Shown here: positions 21,821 to 36,070 of the stretch, piece after piece
Layout of the letters: every line of letters starts with the position of its first letter
How positions within the stretch are numbered: the stretch's first letter is position 1
DNA from: Macrobrachium rosenbergii
Taxonomy: Eukaryota; Arthropoda; Malacostraca; Decapoda; Palaemonidae
DNA length: 64,000 nucleotides
NCBI RefSeq assembly: GCF_040412425.1
Contig: NC_089766.1
Coordinates: 48,903,297-48,967,296 of the forward strand
Direction: 5' to 3'
Made by a program: the position numbers and the translations under genes
The notes under the pieces: model-generated
The model's input: only the letters and a program-made list of their open reading frames with translations
Told to the model about the DNA's origin: nothing
Databases searched by the model: none

Positions 21821-22752
21821 GTCTTTCCAGAGACTCATAATTAGCTTAACTGAAGGTCAAGTACATAAAGTCCTGTATAAAATCACTTATTTGTTTGGTA
21901 ATTCTAAGTAAGAGCTCCGTGCGAAGATGGTTATTAAAGAATTTTATTTTCGACTGAGCATTATAGAACAAGTTAAAAATATCCGTCGAAGTTTCTTCGG
22001 CGCAATCGAGTTTTCGGTGCATCGTATAATCAAGGCCACCGAAAACAGATCTGTCTTTCGGTGGTCTCGGTATAATGCTGTATGAGCCGCGGCCCATGAA
22101 ACTTTATCTACGGCCTAGCCTCTATCGTTGCCAGAAGCTCGATTATGGCTAACTACAACCTTAAATAAAATAAAAACTACTGAGGAGGCTAGAGGGCTGC
22201 AATTTGGTATGTTTGATGACTGGAGGGTGGATGATCAACATACCAATTTACAGCCCTCTAGCCTCAGCAGTTTTTAAGATCTGAAGGCGGACAGAAAAAA
22301 TGCGTTCGGATAAACAAAGCCGGCCCAATAGTTTTCTTTTACAGAAAACTTAAAACTAAGTCTCTCCAAGGACTCATAATTAGCTTAACAGAAAGTCAAG
22401 TACATAAAGTCATATAAAATCATTTGTTTGTCTGGTAATTCTAAGAAAGAGCTCCGTACGGAGATGATTTTTAAAGATTTTTATTTTTTGTGGACTGAGC
22501 AATGTACAAAAAGGTGTATATGATGCATTACAGGTGAGATTATCTGAGAAATATTCAGAGATGATGAGAAATTTACCTACTTTTGTTCATGTTCTTACGT
22601 CCATCTCCGAGGACTGAATTTCTTGCTATCTCTGCATATTTCTCAGATTATCTCATCTGTACTGCATTGTATGCATCTTTTTCTATATTTTTCAATCAAA
22701 AAATATCATAAACATAAACAATATCTCCGTGCGGATCTCTTCCTTAGAAGTA
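21821..22752. repeat. direct and inverted duplications around an FB1 copy
   Basis: The ~140 bp segment at 21821-21965, including CATAATTAGCTTAAC and GTCAAGTACATAAAG, recurs directly at 22352-22505 on the other side of FB1. Part of the second copy and its continuation (22433-22573) is also present as an inverted complement at 22627-22752, for example ATATTTCTCAGATTATCTCA. This looks like a local duplication followed by an inversion. Confidence 0.75.
21983..22350 (+). mobile_element. FB1 foldback element copy B
   Basis: Near-complete copy of about 368 bp. It has the TTCTTCGGCGCAATCGAG left end, the CGGTGGTCTCGGTATAATGC block, the inner palindrome and the right end TTTACAGAAAACT. Minus-strand frames through it are incidental. 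Confidence 0.88.
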
Positions 22753-24170
<1,418 letters not shown>

Positions 24171-24310
24171 ACGCAAAAAAAAATAATAATCACCTCTCTA
24201 CAAAGACGACCTATGAAAACAAACATCCTAAGGTAACTTTTCGGTGGAGAGAACTGCTGTATTTGCCATGAAGGAGTACTGTCCCAAAAGTTAAAGACAC
24301 AACAGAATAG

Positions 24311-24519
24311 AAGAATATAGAGCTTAGGCCAAAGGTCAAACGCTGGGAACTATGAGGTCATTCAGCGCTGAAACTGGAATTGAGAGTGAAAAAGTGTGAA
24401 AGGTGTGACAGGAGGAAAACCTCGCAGTTGCACTATGAATCAATTATTAGAAGGTGGAAAGTAAGAAGAAAGGCAGATATTATGAATGGAGGTAAAGTAA
24501 TACGAATGAAAGGGACGCA

Positions 24520-24524
<5 letters not shown>
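24311..24524 (+). mobile_element. R1 repeat, 3'-truncated
   Basis: Has the TTAGGCCAAAGG box through GGAGGTAAAGTAATACGAATG, then stops at GCAGCAAAG where a (GA)n array begins. The final third of R1 is missing. Confidence 0.8.

Positions 24525-24610
<86 letters not shown>
24525..24610 (+). repeat. (GA)n microsatellite
   Basis: About 43 pure GA units directly abut the truncated R1 copy. Confidence 0.97.
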
Positions 24611-24614
<4 letters not shown>

Positions 24615-24631
24615 GGGGAGACCACTTATAA

Positions 24632-24790
24632 TGATAGCTGAATGGGTAAGTCGCTGTCACCTCCGTATCCAAGCCAAAAGAGGTATACGATGATATTCGG
24701 ATTCTGGTCAGGGCAGATGCACTCGCCATATATAACTCCCTCTGGGTGTCAGCTATTCCAAAGTTAAAAGGATCAGATTTTAGTCGTATT
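24632..24790 (+). mobile_element. SINE-S copy, tRNA-like head and body
   Basis: GATAGCTGAATGGGTAAG resembles a Ser/Leu-type tRNA A box and ATATTCGGATTC a decayed B box. The family body follows: CAGGGCAGATGCACTCGCC, ATATATAACTCCC, GGTGTCAGCTATTCC and AAAGTTAAAAGG. The same body occurs at 45.1 kb and in the 62-63 kb palindrome. Pol III transcription is expected for the family but cannot be shown here. Confidence 0.6.
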
Positions 24791-24959
24791 TCTGACTTAA
24801 CGTTTGACTGTACAAAAATATAGTATGAATTCCTGTTAAATGAATCATATATATGTATGTGTGTGTGTGTTTGACCAATTCTTTCAGTTGTAACAAACTC
24901 TGGTCCATCCTTGCACTAAAATTAAGCTGTTGACAACTTCTGCGTTATCTTCACATTTC

Positions 24960-25105
24960 TTAGCTTTTTAATTCTTCTTACCCCACATCTGTTCCGGCAG
25001 TTTCAACCTTTTCTCTCTCACTGACCTTCAGTATCCACACTTCACTACCATAGAGGAGAGCTGCCTCAACAATCCCTTCACGCATTCCCAAGTTGCCTTC
25101 CCCAC
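24960..25105 (-). pseudogene. LINE-B reverse-transcriptase C-terminal fragment
   Basis: The minus strand encodes GMREGIVEAALLYGSEVW followed by ILKVSEREKVETAGTDVG and a stop. The L-L-Y-G-S-E-x-W motif after an I-V-x-A/P-x segment, followed by an E(R/K)xKxE helix, is the classic region just after the reverse-transcriptase domain of many LINEs. This is a different family from LINE-A. The downstream MxxLRRxxG part is frameshifted, so it is a relic. Confidence 0.7.
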
Positions 25106-25499
25106 ATGCTCTTAGTCATACCCTTCTACTCTCCCTTCTTCACCTCCACTGTGAATCACCCCTTCACTCATCCATTATTCGAAATACATTTATGAATCCA
25201 TCGCTTCCATATGCATACCATCCATTTTAACGCTTACTACTCTTTAATCTATCTTATGTTCCTAAAATTATCCTAAAATATACCTTCCTAAGTATAAAAT
25301 ATAATGTTAATCCCTATAATTCTTATATTTTCCTCTATCACGATAATCATTCCCTCACCTCTTAATGTGCGAACTTTTCCTCACCCAGGCATACCTTCCT
25401 AGACATGGTCAGCCGTTCAGTCACACTATCAGCACACATACCTCAGCATCTTGCACCTTGGTCTCTCTCTCCATTCTCAGACCACTGAACTGCCTTATT
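25106..25499. other. pyrimidine-rich sequence, probably LINE-derived
   Basis: C and T rich on the plus strand with no clean frame. On the left it continues the LINE-B relic; on the right it merges with the LINE-A copy. No independent gene is seen. Confidence 0.4.
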
Positions 25500-25932
25500 T
25501 TCATCCTCAGAAATCAACCAGATTCGCTGAACAGCAGAAACACCAATATGCAGTAAATGTTTTGCCTCGCTGTCGAACTTCTCAGTTCTAGAGGTCCTTG
25601 ATTCCTCACACCGTTGGACTGTGGAACAGCCTCCCTACTAAGGATGTCGTGCAGTTGGAACTTCAGAAGTTCAAGCAAAGATGCAATGCATCACTACCCT
25701 AATACTATCCTCCGTGCATTCTAAAAACTATTTCAACTATTATTAATTTACTAATTTATTTATTTTTTCTTTTTTGATAAGTGAGATCTCTTCTAAATGT
25801 ATTTCCCTTTACTTCCTCTTACTTCTTCCTAATGAACACCATATTCTTTGGAAGTTTGAATTCCAAGTGAATGGTCCCTTTGGTGGGCTTGTTACATATG
25901 AATAGGTTTCATCTACTGAACAATAATAATTT
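25500..25932 (+). mobile_element. LINE-A 3' end with ORF C-terminus
   Basis: From about 25520 the frame reads RFAEQQKHQYAVNVLPRCRT, one in-frame stop, RSLIPHTVGLWNSLPTKDVV, LELQKFKQRCNASLP and the terminal TAA. It then passes into the standard LINE-A untranslated tail and a very short AAT tail. It matches the 7.6 kb and 32.4 kb copies and is the best view here of the LINE-A protein end. Inactive. Confidence 0.85.
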
Positions 25933-26888
<956 letters not shown>

Positions 26889-27221
26889 CTACACACACAC
26901 ACATATATATACATATAAACAAATGTTTATGGCTTTATGTCAATCAACATTTTCAAGTTTCATCATAAAAGTAGAACTTAAATAATAAGCAACATGAATG
27001 ATAATGTGTGTCTGAATCAACATTCTCGAGTTTCATCATAAAAACTTGAACTATAATGATAAGACATTTCGTCTAAATGTCACAGGTTTGGTAACTAAAC
27101 ATCGGATCTTCAATACCATTCTTTTAAGTGTAACCTGCTCCTATGTAAAAAAAAGAAAAAAAGAAAATAGCTTGTTTCTGAAACGAAACTCTAAGACGAC
27201 GTTCTTAATTCAGAGATCGAT

Positions 27222-27452
27222 ATGCACTACCCTAATTATTCTCCTTGCACTTCAACATATTTTTATCTATTTATTAATTTATTTCTCATTTTTAATAAGT
27301 GGGATCTCTTCTTTCTGTATTTCCCTTTACCTTCTCTTACTTCCTAATGACACCATATTCTTTGGAAGCTTGAATTTCAAGTCAATGGTCCCTTTGGTGG
27401 GCTTGTTCCTTGTGAATAGGGTTCATCTTCTGAATAATAATAATAATAATAC
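27222..27452 (+). mobile_element. LINE-A 3' end
   Basis: Starts CACTACCCTAATTATTCTCC, just after the position of the ORF stop, and runs to a tail of about six AAT units. Confidence 0.8.
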
Positions 27453-28270
27453 TTTTATATAACGTACCAGTATCATACACGTGTTTTGCATCTCTTTTTC
27501 CCAAGGAGAAAGCACCATTTCCTATGAAAAGCCCGAAGACTTTGCAATGTTCTGCTACGACATTCTATGGAATTCAGATGCTAAAATAAGGTGAATATGG
27601 AAATAGCGTTGGCTCTTGACTGGAAAGAGACGTACCGGTCGATCTCTGGGAGTTTTTTTTCTGTCAGTTTTAAAACTACAATTTGAGGGAATTCATGACT
27701 GGCTGATGGCATGGAAGGATATGAAAACCAAAATAATGACATGAATATGCCAAAGAGTGAATCATGATGATGTTCTCTGAGAACAACACGATATACATAT
27801 CAGATCAGCCATTCCAACTCAATTATAACCGAGAGACGTATATATCGACCGCATAAAAAGTAAGGTGTTCCAGATCGAATTTGGAAAGAGTTGTGAGGAG
27901 GGTGAGAGAACTGTGCTTTTTGGTCTAGATAATACCAAGGTCCTCAGAATATATTTGAAGGACACTTCACAAAACTTAAAATGATCGTAATAATGTTTTA
28001 CACTGGTGTCGACTGCGTCGTCGACTGTGTCCTAATTTTTCGAAATGTTGTTTGTGGTTATCATCGACCCTACATGGCAGATGCACAGAAAGATGAGGAT
28101 TCTGTTTGTGCTTATCATTCTAGCCAAGGTAACTTGATTTAGACAGTTTAAGTTAAAATAACTTGATTTTAGACACAGTTTACGTAATGTGGAAATGTAA
28201 GGTCTACCGAAAATAATACTGACCGGTGTATTTAGTGCTCCACAGGGTAGAAACAATTCTGTTTGTGTGT

Positions 28271-28310
<40 letters not shown>

Positions 28311-28861
28311 CTTCACAAACAACGCGACTGTCAGCCTTGAAAACGACGTAGTACTTGGGGACAGAAAAACCATTTCTAATTGTAGTTATTTGTTTTCTCT
28401 TACTGCTAAATAGTTACTATCTGGAGTGGGTCAGGATTGTACTCAGTGAGTCATGAGTTTGACTGAAGGAAAGCAAGTATTCATTGATAGGCCAATTAAT
28501 TAGTGAACAGCACACAGCTTTCAGTATCCTAATAACGACAAAATGCTTCGGGCATTTTTCTCTTACAATGTGGGAACAAATAATTGCTACGCAATTTTTT
28601 TTATAACAGATAATTAGGTTTTAAAATACTGAATATTAGATTCTGTTTTTTTAATCTCCATAAAGCTCTGTTTTGACACAGAAATTCTACTAATGTCCTT
28701 GCCAAGCGCCAACGTGATTTATGGAGCAGTTTTACGGAAGCATTCAGCACTTTAACCTTATTTTCATTCGTCTAAACGTTCCTTCATCTATATCTGATTT
28801 TCTTCTTTTTAACATATGAGGTCTATCTGGCTTGTTCCGTATGAATATATGGAATGGACTG
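27453..28861. other. 1.4 kb without a gene; (GT)n array inside
   Basis: A (GT)n array with one AT interruption lies at about 28261-28308. Around 28095-28175 a short block with AACTTGATTTAGACA is duplicated. No gene is recognised. Confidence 0.45.
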
Positions 28862-29165
28862 GAATAAAGAATTAGGCCAAAGGCCAAGCGCTGGGACCTA
28901 AGAGTTCATTCAGCGCTAAAGTGAAATTGACAGTAAGAAGGTCTGAAAGGTGTAACAAGAGGAAAACCTCAAAGCAGTTCCACTAGGGAACAATTTTTAG
29001 AGAGGGTGGAAAGTCAAATGGAAGAAAGAGAATATGAATGGAGGTACAGTAAAAGGAATGAAAGGGGTTGCAGGTAGGGGCTGAAGGGACGCTTCAAAGA
29101 CCCTTAAGTAATGCCTACAGTGCACCGCAAGAGGTGCGCTGACGGCACTATTCCCCCTTACGGGG
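28862..29165 (+). mobile_element. R1 repeat, near full length
   Basis: All R1 blocks are present from ATTAGGCCAAAGGCCAAGCG to CCCCCTTACGGGG. CCTCAAAGCAGTTCCACTAG is a subfamily variant also seen near 49.87 kb. Confidence 0.85.
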
Positions 29166-29890
29166 TATACTAATATATAGCCTGAATATTGTAATATAAA
29201 AATAAAAATCCAATATGCCAGTGAAAGGCATTTCCAGCTCTAGGTCTCCTGTCGTCTGTTAACAGCACAATCATGCTGTTAATTTTGTTGTTAATAAAGA
29301 TAGTCATCCCGAAAATCTTAAGAAATGGTATAAATCTTGTCCTTAACAAAATGAACAATGAAAACCTTCAACCTAGCATAGGCCCACTCCAGTCATTTCT
29401 GTGAAAACGCCATGAAATTCGAGGACCCTGATAACGCCGTCACTGTCGACAGTGACTCACAAACCTCAGTTTTCGTGCTAATCTGGGATAACAGCGAAAC
29501 GCCACCTCCCGATTTAACGGGCTGCTCTATGAACAAGAACCCGTGCTGGATAAAGTCAGCTCAATCGGCAACAACAAACACCATCTCACGCCGTTGAAGC
29601 TCTGTCCTGAATTCACCGCTGCTGTCATCACTCTATAGGTTGGGAGAGTGGGTGAGGATTCCCGGCCCCCTACAAAAAAAAAAAAACGCCCCCACCACCA
29701 TTTTGATGGTATGCATTTGACATACTGTAATGAATCCTCAGGTCCGGTTTTCTTCCCAGCTCTGCGTCAGATGCAACACAACAGTCGATTAACAACAAGG
29801 TACATGATTTACTGCTCAAGCCAACCTGTGGTACAGAGGGACTTTGGTAACACATTCGCACGGGGGGTGGGCTTAAAAATGATTTCTTAT
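29166..29890. other. spacer, no gene seen
   Basis: A 61-codon frame at 29412-29597 and opposed frames at 29650-29900 have no recognisable content. Confidence 0.4.
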
Positions 29891-29911
29891 CCATTATTAT
29901 TATTATTATTA

Positions 29912-29950
<39 letters not shown>

Positions 29951-30172
29951 AAGATGAAGAACCCTATTCATACGGAACAATTCCATCAAGGGGTCCACTG
30001 ACTTGAAATTCAAGCTTCCAAAGAATATTATGGTGTTCATTAGGAAGAAGTAAGAGGAGGTAAAAAGAAATACAGAAAGAAGAGATCTCGCTTATTAAAA
30101 AAAGAAAAATAAATTAAATTAATCAATTAATAAACAGAGAAAAATGCATTAAAATCGAAGGAGAACAGTACG
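29891..30172 (-). mobile_element. LINE-A 3' end
   Basis: Minus-strand copy. The TAA tail (29892-29947) is interrupted once, followed by CAGAAGATGAAGAACCC, the conserved tail block and the T-rich segment. Confidence 0.8.
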
Positions 30173-30941
30173 ACTAAGTGAAATTTCAACACGAAATCAC
30201 ATGATAAAATGACCAGTGCTATTAGTGAATGTGTTAATCAGCATTGTTGAACCTCACAAGGTGAATGATCATTTCAGAAAGCGATTGCTATAAATTTTGT
30301 GCCAAAATCAGCGCTTGAAGGGGTCGAAAGATGAATGAAAAAAAAAAATAATCAAAACAATTTATTTCTATAAATGTAAGACATAAAAATGTGACTTTTC
30401 CTTCATAATTATTTTGTGTACAAATAATATACGATGTGCCCGCATTATTTCATAAGCAATTATGCACACACAAGGTATGATAAACGTCTACAGTACTCAA
30501 CAAAACATTTTTAGACTTTTTTACGTAAAATTAGTTATATATAAATTATATTAAGAAATATTAAAAAAGAAGAAACCTAATTTAAGAAGATGCTTTCGAC
30601 AATCCTCATCCAATACAGATTATAGATGGAATTGCATGTTTCACCGAATCTCGCTCTCTCTCTCACTCTCTCAGCGCATTATTTACTAATCAAACAGTCC
30701 GAAGAATGCATAGCAGTACTTGAAGTACATGACCAGGAAAAACAAGGAATCTAAACAGACGTGTTTTCGGGACTTGGCTCGCTGGCCAGCGTACGAGACA
30801 AACTGCCGTGTTTATTTGCACACTAATATGACTGAGGGTTTAGCCTGAGTGTACTTACGACCAGGCCTTCGAGTGGAGATAAGTGTCAGACTGACAAACA
30901 GACAGTGCGTCAAATCATATTGTGGACGGTATGAGAAGAGA

Positions 30942-30942
<1 letters not shown>
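30173..30942. other. AT-rich spacer, no gene seen
   Basis: Nothing recognised apart from a short CTCTCTCTCACTCTCTC run near 30652. Confidence 0.4.
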
Positions 30943-31001
<59 letters not shown>

Positions 31002-31032
31002 TGTGAGTGTGAGTGTGTGTATGTGTGTGTGT
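30943..31032 (+). repeat. (GT)n microsatellite with GTGA interruptions
   Basis: About 28 GT units, then AGTGTGAGTGTGAGTG, then more GT. Confidence 0.95.
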
Positions 31033-31098
31033 CTTGTAAAGGATCACCAAAACAATACGATGATTTTTAGCGACAAATACAAAACAATTAAAATATAC

Positions 31099-31473
31099 GC
31101 GTAAGGTTTTTTTCGGCGCAATCGAGTTTTCTGAACATCGTATAATCAAGGCCACCGAAAATGGATCTATCCTTTTGTGGTCTCGATATAATGCTGTATG
31201 AGCCGCGGCCCATGAGACTTTAACCACGGCCTGGTGGTGGCCTATGCTATATCGTTGCCAGAAGCACGATTATGGCTAACTTTAACCTTAAATAAAATAA
31301 AAACTACTGAGGCTAGAGGGCTGCAGTTTGGTATGTTTGATGATTGGAGGGTGGATGATCAACATACCAATTTGCAGCCCTCTAGCCTCAGTAGTTTTCA
31401 AGATCTGAGGGCGGACAGAAAAAGTGCGGACGGACAGACAAAGCCGGCACAATAGTTTTCTTTTCAGAAAACT
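31099..31473 (+). mobile_element. FB1 foldback element copy C
   Basis: The most complete copy at about 375 bp. TTTCGGCGCAATCGAG, GTTTTCTGAACATCG, the CCACCGAAAATGGATC / TTTGTGGTCTCG block, GAGCCGCGGCCCATGAG, the inner palindrome, GGGCGGACAGAAAAAGTGCG and the right end TTTTCAGAAAACT all occur in order. Short frames within it are incidental. Confidence 0.9.
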
Positions 31474-31884
31474 AAAAGTTGAAGAAGTAGACCAAAAAAT
31501 AAATAAATAAATAAATGGAAATCGTAACTATGACCAAATTATCGAAAGCGTGTAGCCTAACACACACAAAAAAAAAAAACTTTCACTACGCACAAGTTCT
31601 ATCCCGTTACTTATCAATGTGTGTTTGACGTCAGCGTTTCTGAAGGAAAGATAGTGACCTCTGAATATCAAATTACATTTGTTCTCGATATATATCTCTC
31701 TGTAAATATCACATTTCAACGTGAATTTCCTAATTTGCCCATATAGGATATAAAGGGAAGCTTGCATCGAATTCTGTCGATTTATTTAAACAACCTTTTT
31801 TTAAATATTTACTGAGATTATATATGTGTATATATGTAATATAAATATATATATATATATACATACATATATATATAATTATAG
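31474..31884. other. AT-rich spacer
   Basis: Short AAAT repeats at 31496-31514 and TA-rich sequence from 31815. No gene is seen. Confidence 0.4.
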
Positions 31885-31990
31885 TACGGATCGACGACTT
31901 TAAGTAACGGTAATATTCCCAAAGTAGAGCGAACTGGATTCTAAACGACATTTGTAGCTTAATGTTTGTGAATATAAAAAAGTCACGGTG
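31885..31990 (+). mobile_element. SINE-S 3' part
   Basis: GTAATATTCCCAAAGTAGAG, GCGAACTGGATTCTAAACG, ACATTTGTAGCTTAATG and TTTGTGAATATAAAAA match the SINE-S 3' regions near 40.2, 45.27 and 46.76 kb. The tRNA-like head is absent. TA-rich tracts lie on both sides. Confidence 0.65.
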
Positions 31991-32407
31991 TATGTGATGT
32001 ACAGAATAAATATATAGTGTACAGTATATATATACTGCATATAAATCATATGTGTATACAAATGATATATAAGTAAAAACATAATGGAATAATTATTGAT
32101 TTCGCAAGACCTAGTAACTGCAACCATAATTACAAGATAGGGCAAACAATTGCCCGTTAAATGCATTGCCCTTTTACTTTCTTATATACGGTTACGCAAC
32201 CACTATTGCTGTTTCTATAATTTAAAAATTACTCATTCACTTCTGTCAGTAAAGGTCATCATTCCCCTACAAGATCTTTTAGTTATCGACTCCACAGCAG
32301 TATGAAGTAATACTGCTCTTGCCAAGTAAATTAAATTTTGTTCCTATTCGAATCAGAGATTTTTCCCATTCACAACTGATCCCTGGTCCCCTTCTCCTGC
32401 CGAAAGC
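31991..32407. other. spacer, no gene seen
   Basis: TA-rich sequence, then unique sequence leading into LINE-A. It may include more of the LINE-A coding region, too decayed to read. Confidence 0.4.
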
Positions 32408-32815
32408 AAGCAGGTTTGCTGAACAGCAGAAGCACCAATATGCAGTCAATGTTTAGCCTCGCCGTCGAACTTCTCCACCAAAGTTCCAGAGGTCCTTTAA
32501 TCCTCCTCACACCGCTGGACTCTGGAACAGCCTCCCTTCTGAGGATGTCGTGCGGTTGGAACTTCTTCTTCTTCTTCAGAAGTTCAAGCGAAGATGCAAT
32601 GCATTACTTCCTAATGCTATTTTCCTTGCATTATAAGTTTTATCTATTTGTTAATTCGTTAATTTATATTTTCTTTTTAATAAGTGAGATCTCTTCTTTC
32701 TGTATTTCCCCTTACCTTCTCTTACTTCCTAAAGTGTACCATATTCTTCGCAAGATTTTATTCCAAGTCAATGGTCCTGTGGGTGGGATTGTTCTATATG
32801 AATAGGCTTCATCTT

Positions 32816-32882
<67 letters not shown>
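32408..32882 (+). mobile_element. LINE-A 3' end with ORF C-terminus
   Basis: Reads RFAEQQKHQYAVNV, a stop, PRRRTSPPKFQRSF, PHTAGLWNSLPSEDVV, then a run of about five Leu codons from a (CTT)n expansion, then QKFKRRCNALLP. The microsatellite has grown inside the old coding region. The 3' tail ends in about 21 AAT units. Confidence 0.85.
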
Positions 32883-32884
<2 letters not shown>

Positions 32885-33455
32885 CTCCGGAATTGACTTT
32901 TAAGAACCTCCACAATAGGAAAAGTTATTCTCCAGCTCAAAAAAAGAAAACGTATAAAATGGATAACGTTCACCATTTGTTTTCATGTTTTGAGTCTCGG
33001 ATTTTATCGTCGCTGGTCAGGAGGTTTCCATCGATTCAAAATAGTTTAAATTACCATTAATGAAAAATTTCTTTCAGCGACTGTCCATAAACCACGAAGG
33101 TGTAGCTACTGGAAAAGCAGCGACAACATTCTAAAATGTTCTCTGGTTACTGCTATTCTATTCCTTCAATGACTTAGACTGTGACGATGTATAGCATAAG
33201 AATCTGAAACGCAACATGGCTACGAGTTTCGTAGCGTCGCCTACGTCACGGCAACGGAAATGCCTGACTGTCACCGGGTCAGATTTTTCCCAGTATGTTA
33301 ATGTGCATTACACTCTAAAAAAAAAAAATCATACATTACTAACCTTTTCTACAAGAGTTCTTTTAGCAACTTTCGTAATGATCACTGACAATAACAGCCA
33401 AGCTTCAACTGTTCGAATTTCTGCAACATCGTAAGTGTTCTCCGGGTAATGACCA
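32883..33455. other. spacer, no gene seen
   Basis: A 72-codon frame at 33216-33434 is unrecognised. No repeat family is found. Confidence 0.4.
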
Positions 33456-33676
33456 TTGCTACCCTAATGCCATTCTCCTTGCATTTTAATACATTTTTGT
33501 CTTTTTATTAATTTATTAATTTATTTTTTTCTTTTTAATAAGCGAGATCTTTTCTTTCTGTATTTCTCTTTACCTTCTCTTACTTCCTAATGAACACCTT
33601 AATATTCTTTGGAAGCTTCAATTTTAAGTCAGTGGCCCCTTTGGTGGGCTTGTTCCATATGAATAGGGTTCATCTT

Positions 33677-33741
<65 letters not shown>
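33456..33741 (+). mobile_element. LINE-A 3' end
   Basis: Starts TGCTACCCTAATGCC near the ORF stop position and continues through the whole untranslated end to about 20 AAT units. Confidence 0.82.
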
Positions 33742-33743
<2 letters not shown>

Positions 33744-34172
33744 GTTCTACGGTAAATTTTAAAAGAGGAAGCACATAAATTTTCTGAGTGTAAACTCTGG
33801 CACGTTACATGTTGAATGAATGCACCGAAAAAAAAATGTGACGCATAGTTCTTCAGGTTTCACTTGGAACTGAAAATTCAAAATTGTGTTCTACCAGCTT
33901 GTCTGCTGAAAATCTAATTGGCAATAAGTCTAGAAACTGATCAGGACCGCGTACGATGTTACAGGTGGCAAACGTAGTTGAAACACAACAGTTTGCTGTA
34001 CAAATGTGAGAATTTGCTAGACAACTTAACATAATGCAGCCTCTCTCTCACTGACTGCCAATACAAATGACCGGAAAAAAGGGGGCATGACTTAAAATTC
34101 AAGAAAAGATATATGCACAGACGGGGCTGTACTCGATATCCGGAAATGTGGCCCATATTCATAGTTGTGCTT

Positions 34173-34214
<42 letters not shown>

Positions 34215-34784
34215 AAAACGTCTTGTACAATGAGAAAGGAGCACAAATAAGGTTTACAACAGAAGGCTTGCGAATAAAGGAAGAAGTATATATAAGAAGA
34301 TGATAAATTTTTTTTAATGGAGGGCAAAACTTCCTAGAAATTCGATAGCGCTACGCCATTTAGATGGACACAACTGCAGGGAGTACTATAAAACACATGA
34401 TTGTACTGTACATTGTGTAAAATGCTATGCAAAAAAGATGCCAAGTTTACAAAGCTGAAAGGAAATTTTGCACGGAAATAGAAACCGTATTCTTAAACAA
34501 TACCGAATAAATCCGAAAGTGTTCTACAGCCAATACCACGACATGAAAAAAAGGAGTTATTAATATTTTAAGTTCTTATCAGACTATATGAGACAACAAA
34601 AGTCTTGGAAATCGATTTTTAATGGCAGTGTCACTAGACGTTTTGTATTAGTGTCAGCTTATCGAAGAACCTTTTCTCGGAAAGCTCACTACATCGACTT
34701 TGCCTATACGCTTGCAACAGAGAATCTAGCAACCCTATCTAATATGCAGCGAGGATCGTCTTACCTTATTCGGAAGCTTGCTTC

Positions 34785-34786
<2 letters not shown>
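33742..34786. other. 1 kb without a gene; (TC)n array inside
   Basis: A (TC)20 array lies at 34173-34213. A 97-codon frame from 34588 runs into the GA array to the right and has no recognisable domain. Confidence 0.4.

Positions 34787-34859
<73 letters not shown>
34787..34859 (+). repeat. (GA)n microsatellite
   Basis: About 36 GA units. Confidence 0.95.
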
Positions 34860-34862
<3 letters not shown>

Positions 34863-34889
34863 TGCACAGCTGTACTACTAGTTACCTGC

Positions 34890-35168
34890 CAAATCACCCT
34901 TATTTTCAAAATTCCCGTTCAGCCTTATTTTTTTAAATTCCCGTATACCCTTGCTTAATTAATTCCCATTCACCCTTATTTTATTCATTCCCGTTCACCC
35001 TTACTTTATTCATTCCCGTTCACCCTTATTTTACTAATTCCCGTCCACCCTTATTTTATTAATTCCCGTTCACCCCCTTTTTTCTAATTCCCGTTCACCT
35101 TCAATTCTTTAATTCCCGTTCACCTTTATTTTTAATCCCCGTTCACCTTTATTTCGATTCCCGTTCCA
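34890..35168 (+). repeat. ~25 bp minisatellite, about 11 copies
   Basis: The unit is CACCCTTATTTTATTAATTC followed by CCGTT. Copies decay towards both ends. Confidence 0.92.
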
Positions 35169-35770
35169 ATGTCGGTTTGGAGTTATGGATCATTTCGCAT
35201 CTTTCTAAACAGCAAAAACTATTCTGATGACAAGAGGAAAACACACACAGCAATGTCCGCTATTTTTCCTCCAAGTTTTTCTTGAGAAAACCCCACGACG
35301 GTTCCAATGCTTGAAGTTATTAGTTATATCTTCACCGTTCTAAAATGAAAACAGTCTTCTACCTAGGCTTGAGTCGTCAATTAAAGTTGCAAACCTTTGG
35401 ACGCCATAAATATCGGATAAATATAGTGAAAAACTGAATGAGATATTTTGCGAAGATGGATTATTCCCTATTCCTCACAAATATTACGCGCTAACAGTCG
35501 TTAATATTACGAGAATATCTGGACTGTTATTGGGCACCGTGTGGAGATAGTCACAGAGCACAGGATATTAAATTTCCTGTGGAAAGGTGCCGTTTTCCGT
35601 TCAGGCTGTTGTGACATCATCGACTCACTAACAATAATTATGAAAGCGGGCGCGCGCGCGGGAAAAATTAAATCCGGTGCAAATACTCTTCATATCCCAC
35701 TTACGAATCAAAGGATAAGAAGCGCTGGTTTATATCTATGGCACGCAGAGCAATGAGGATTCATATCTTA
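35169..35770. other. spacer, no gene seen
   Basis: A 71-codon frame at 35541-35756 is unrecognised. A short GCGCGCGCG run lies at 35651-35659. Confidence 0.4.
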
Positions 35771-36070
35771 GAATATAAAATATGCAAATTAGGCTAAAGG
35801 TCAATCGCTGGGAGGACCTATGAGGCCATTCAGCGCTGAAGGGGATATTGACGGAAAGAAGGTCTGACAAGTTTAACAGGAGGAAAACCTCGCAGTTGCA
35901 CTATGAATCAGCTGGTGTAAAAGTCAGATGGGAGAAAGAATATGAACCGAGGTACAATAAAAGGAATGAAAGGGGTTGCAGCTAGGTGCCGAAGGGACGC
36001 AGCAAGGACCCTTCAGTAATGCCTGCAGTGCACCACGTGCGGTGGACTGAGCCACTTCCCCTCTGCGGGA
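35771..36070 (+). mobile_element. R1 repeat, near full length
   Basis: R1 blocks in order from AATTAGGCTAAAGGTC to CCCCTCTGCGGG, with a GGAG insertion in the GCGCTGGGACC hairpin and a deletion near GAATCAGCTGG. Confidence 0.8.

Noticed and set aside
24960..25932. A single intact LINE spanning LINE-B relic to LINE-A tail
   Set aside because: The two coding remnants are on opposite strands and belong to different families.
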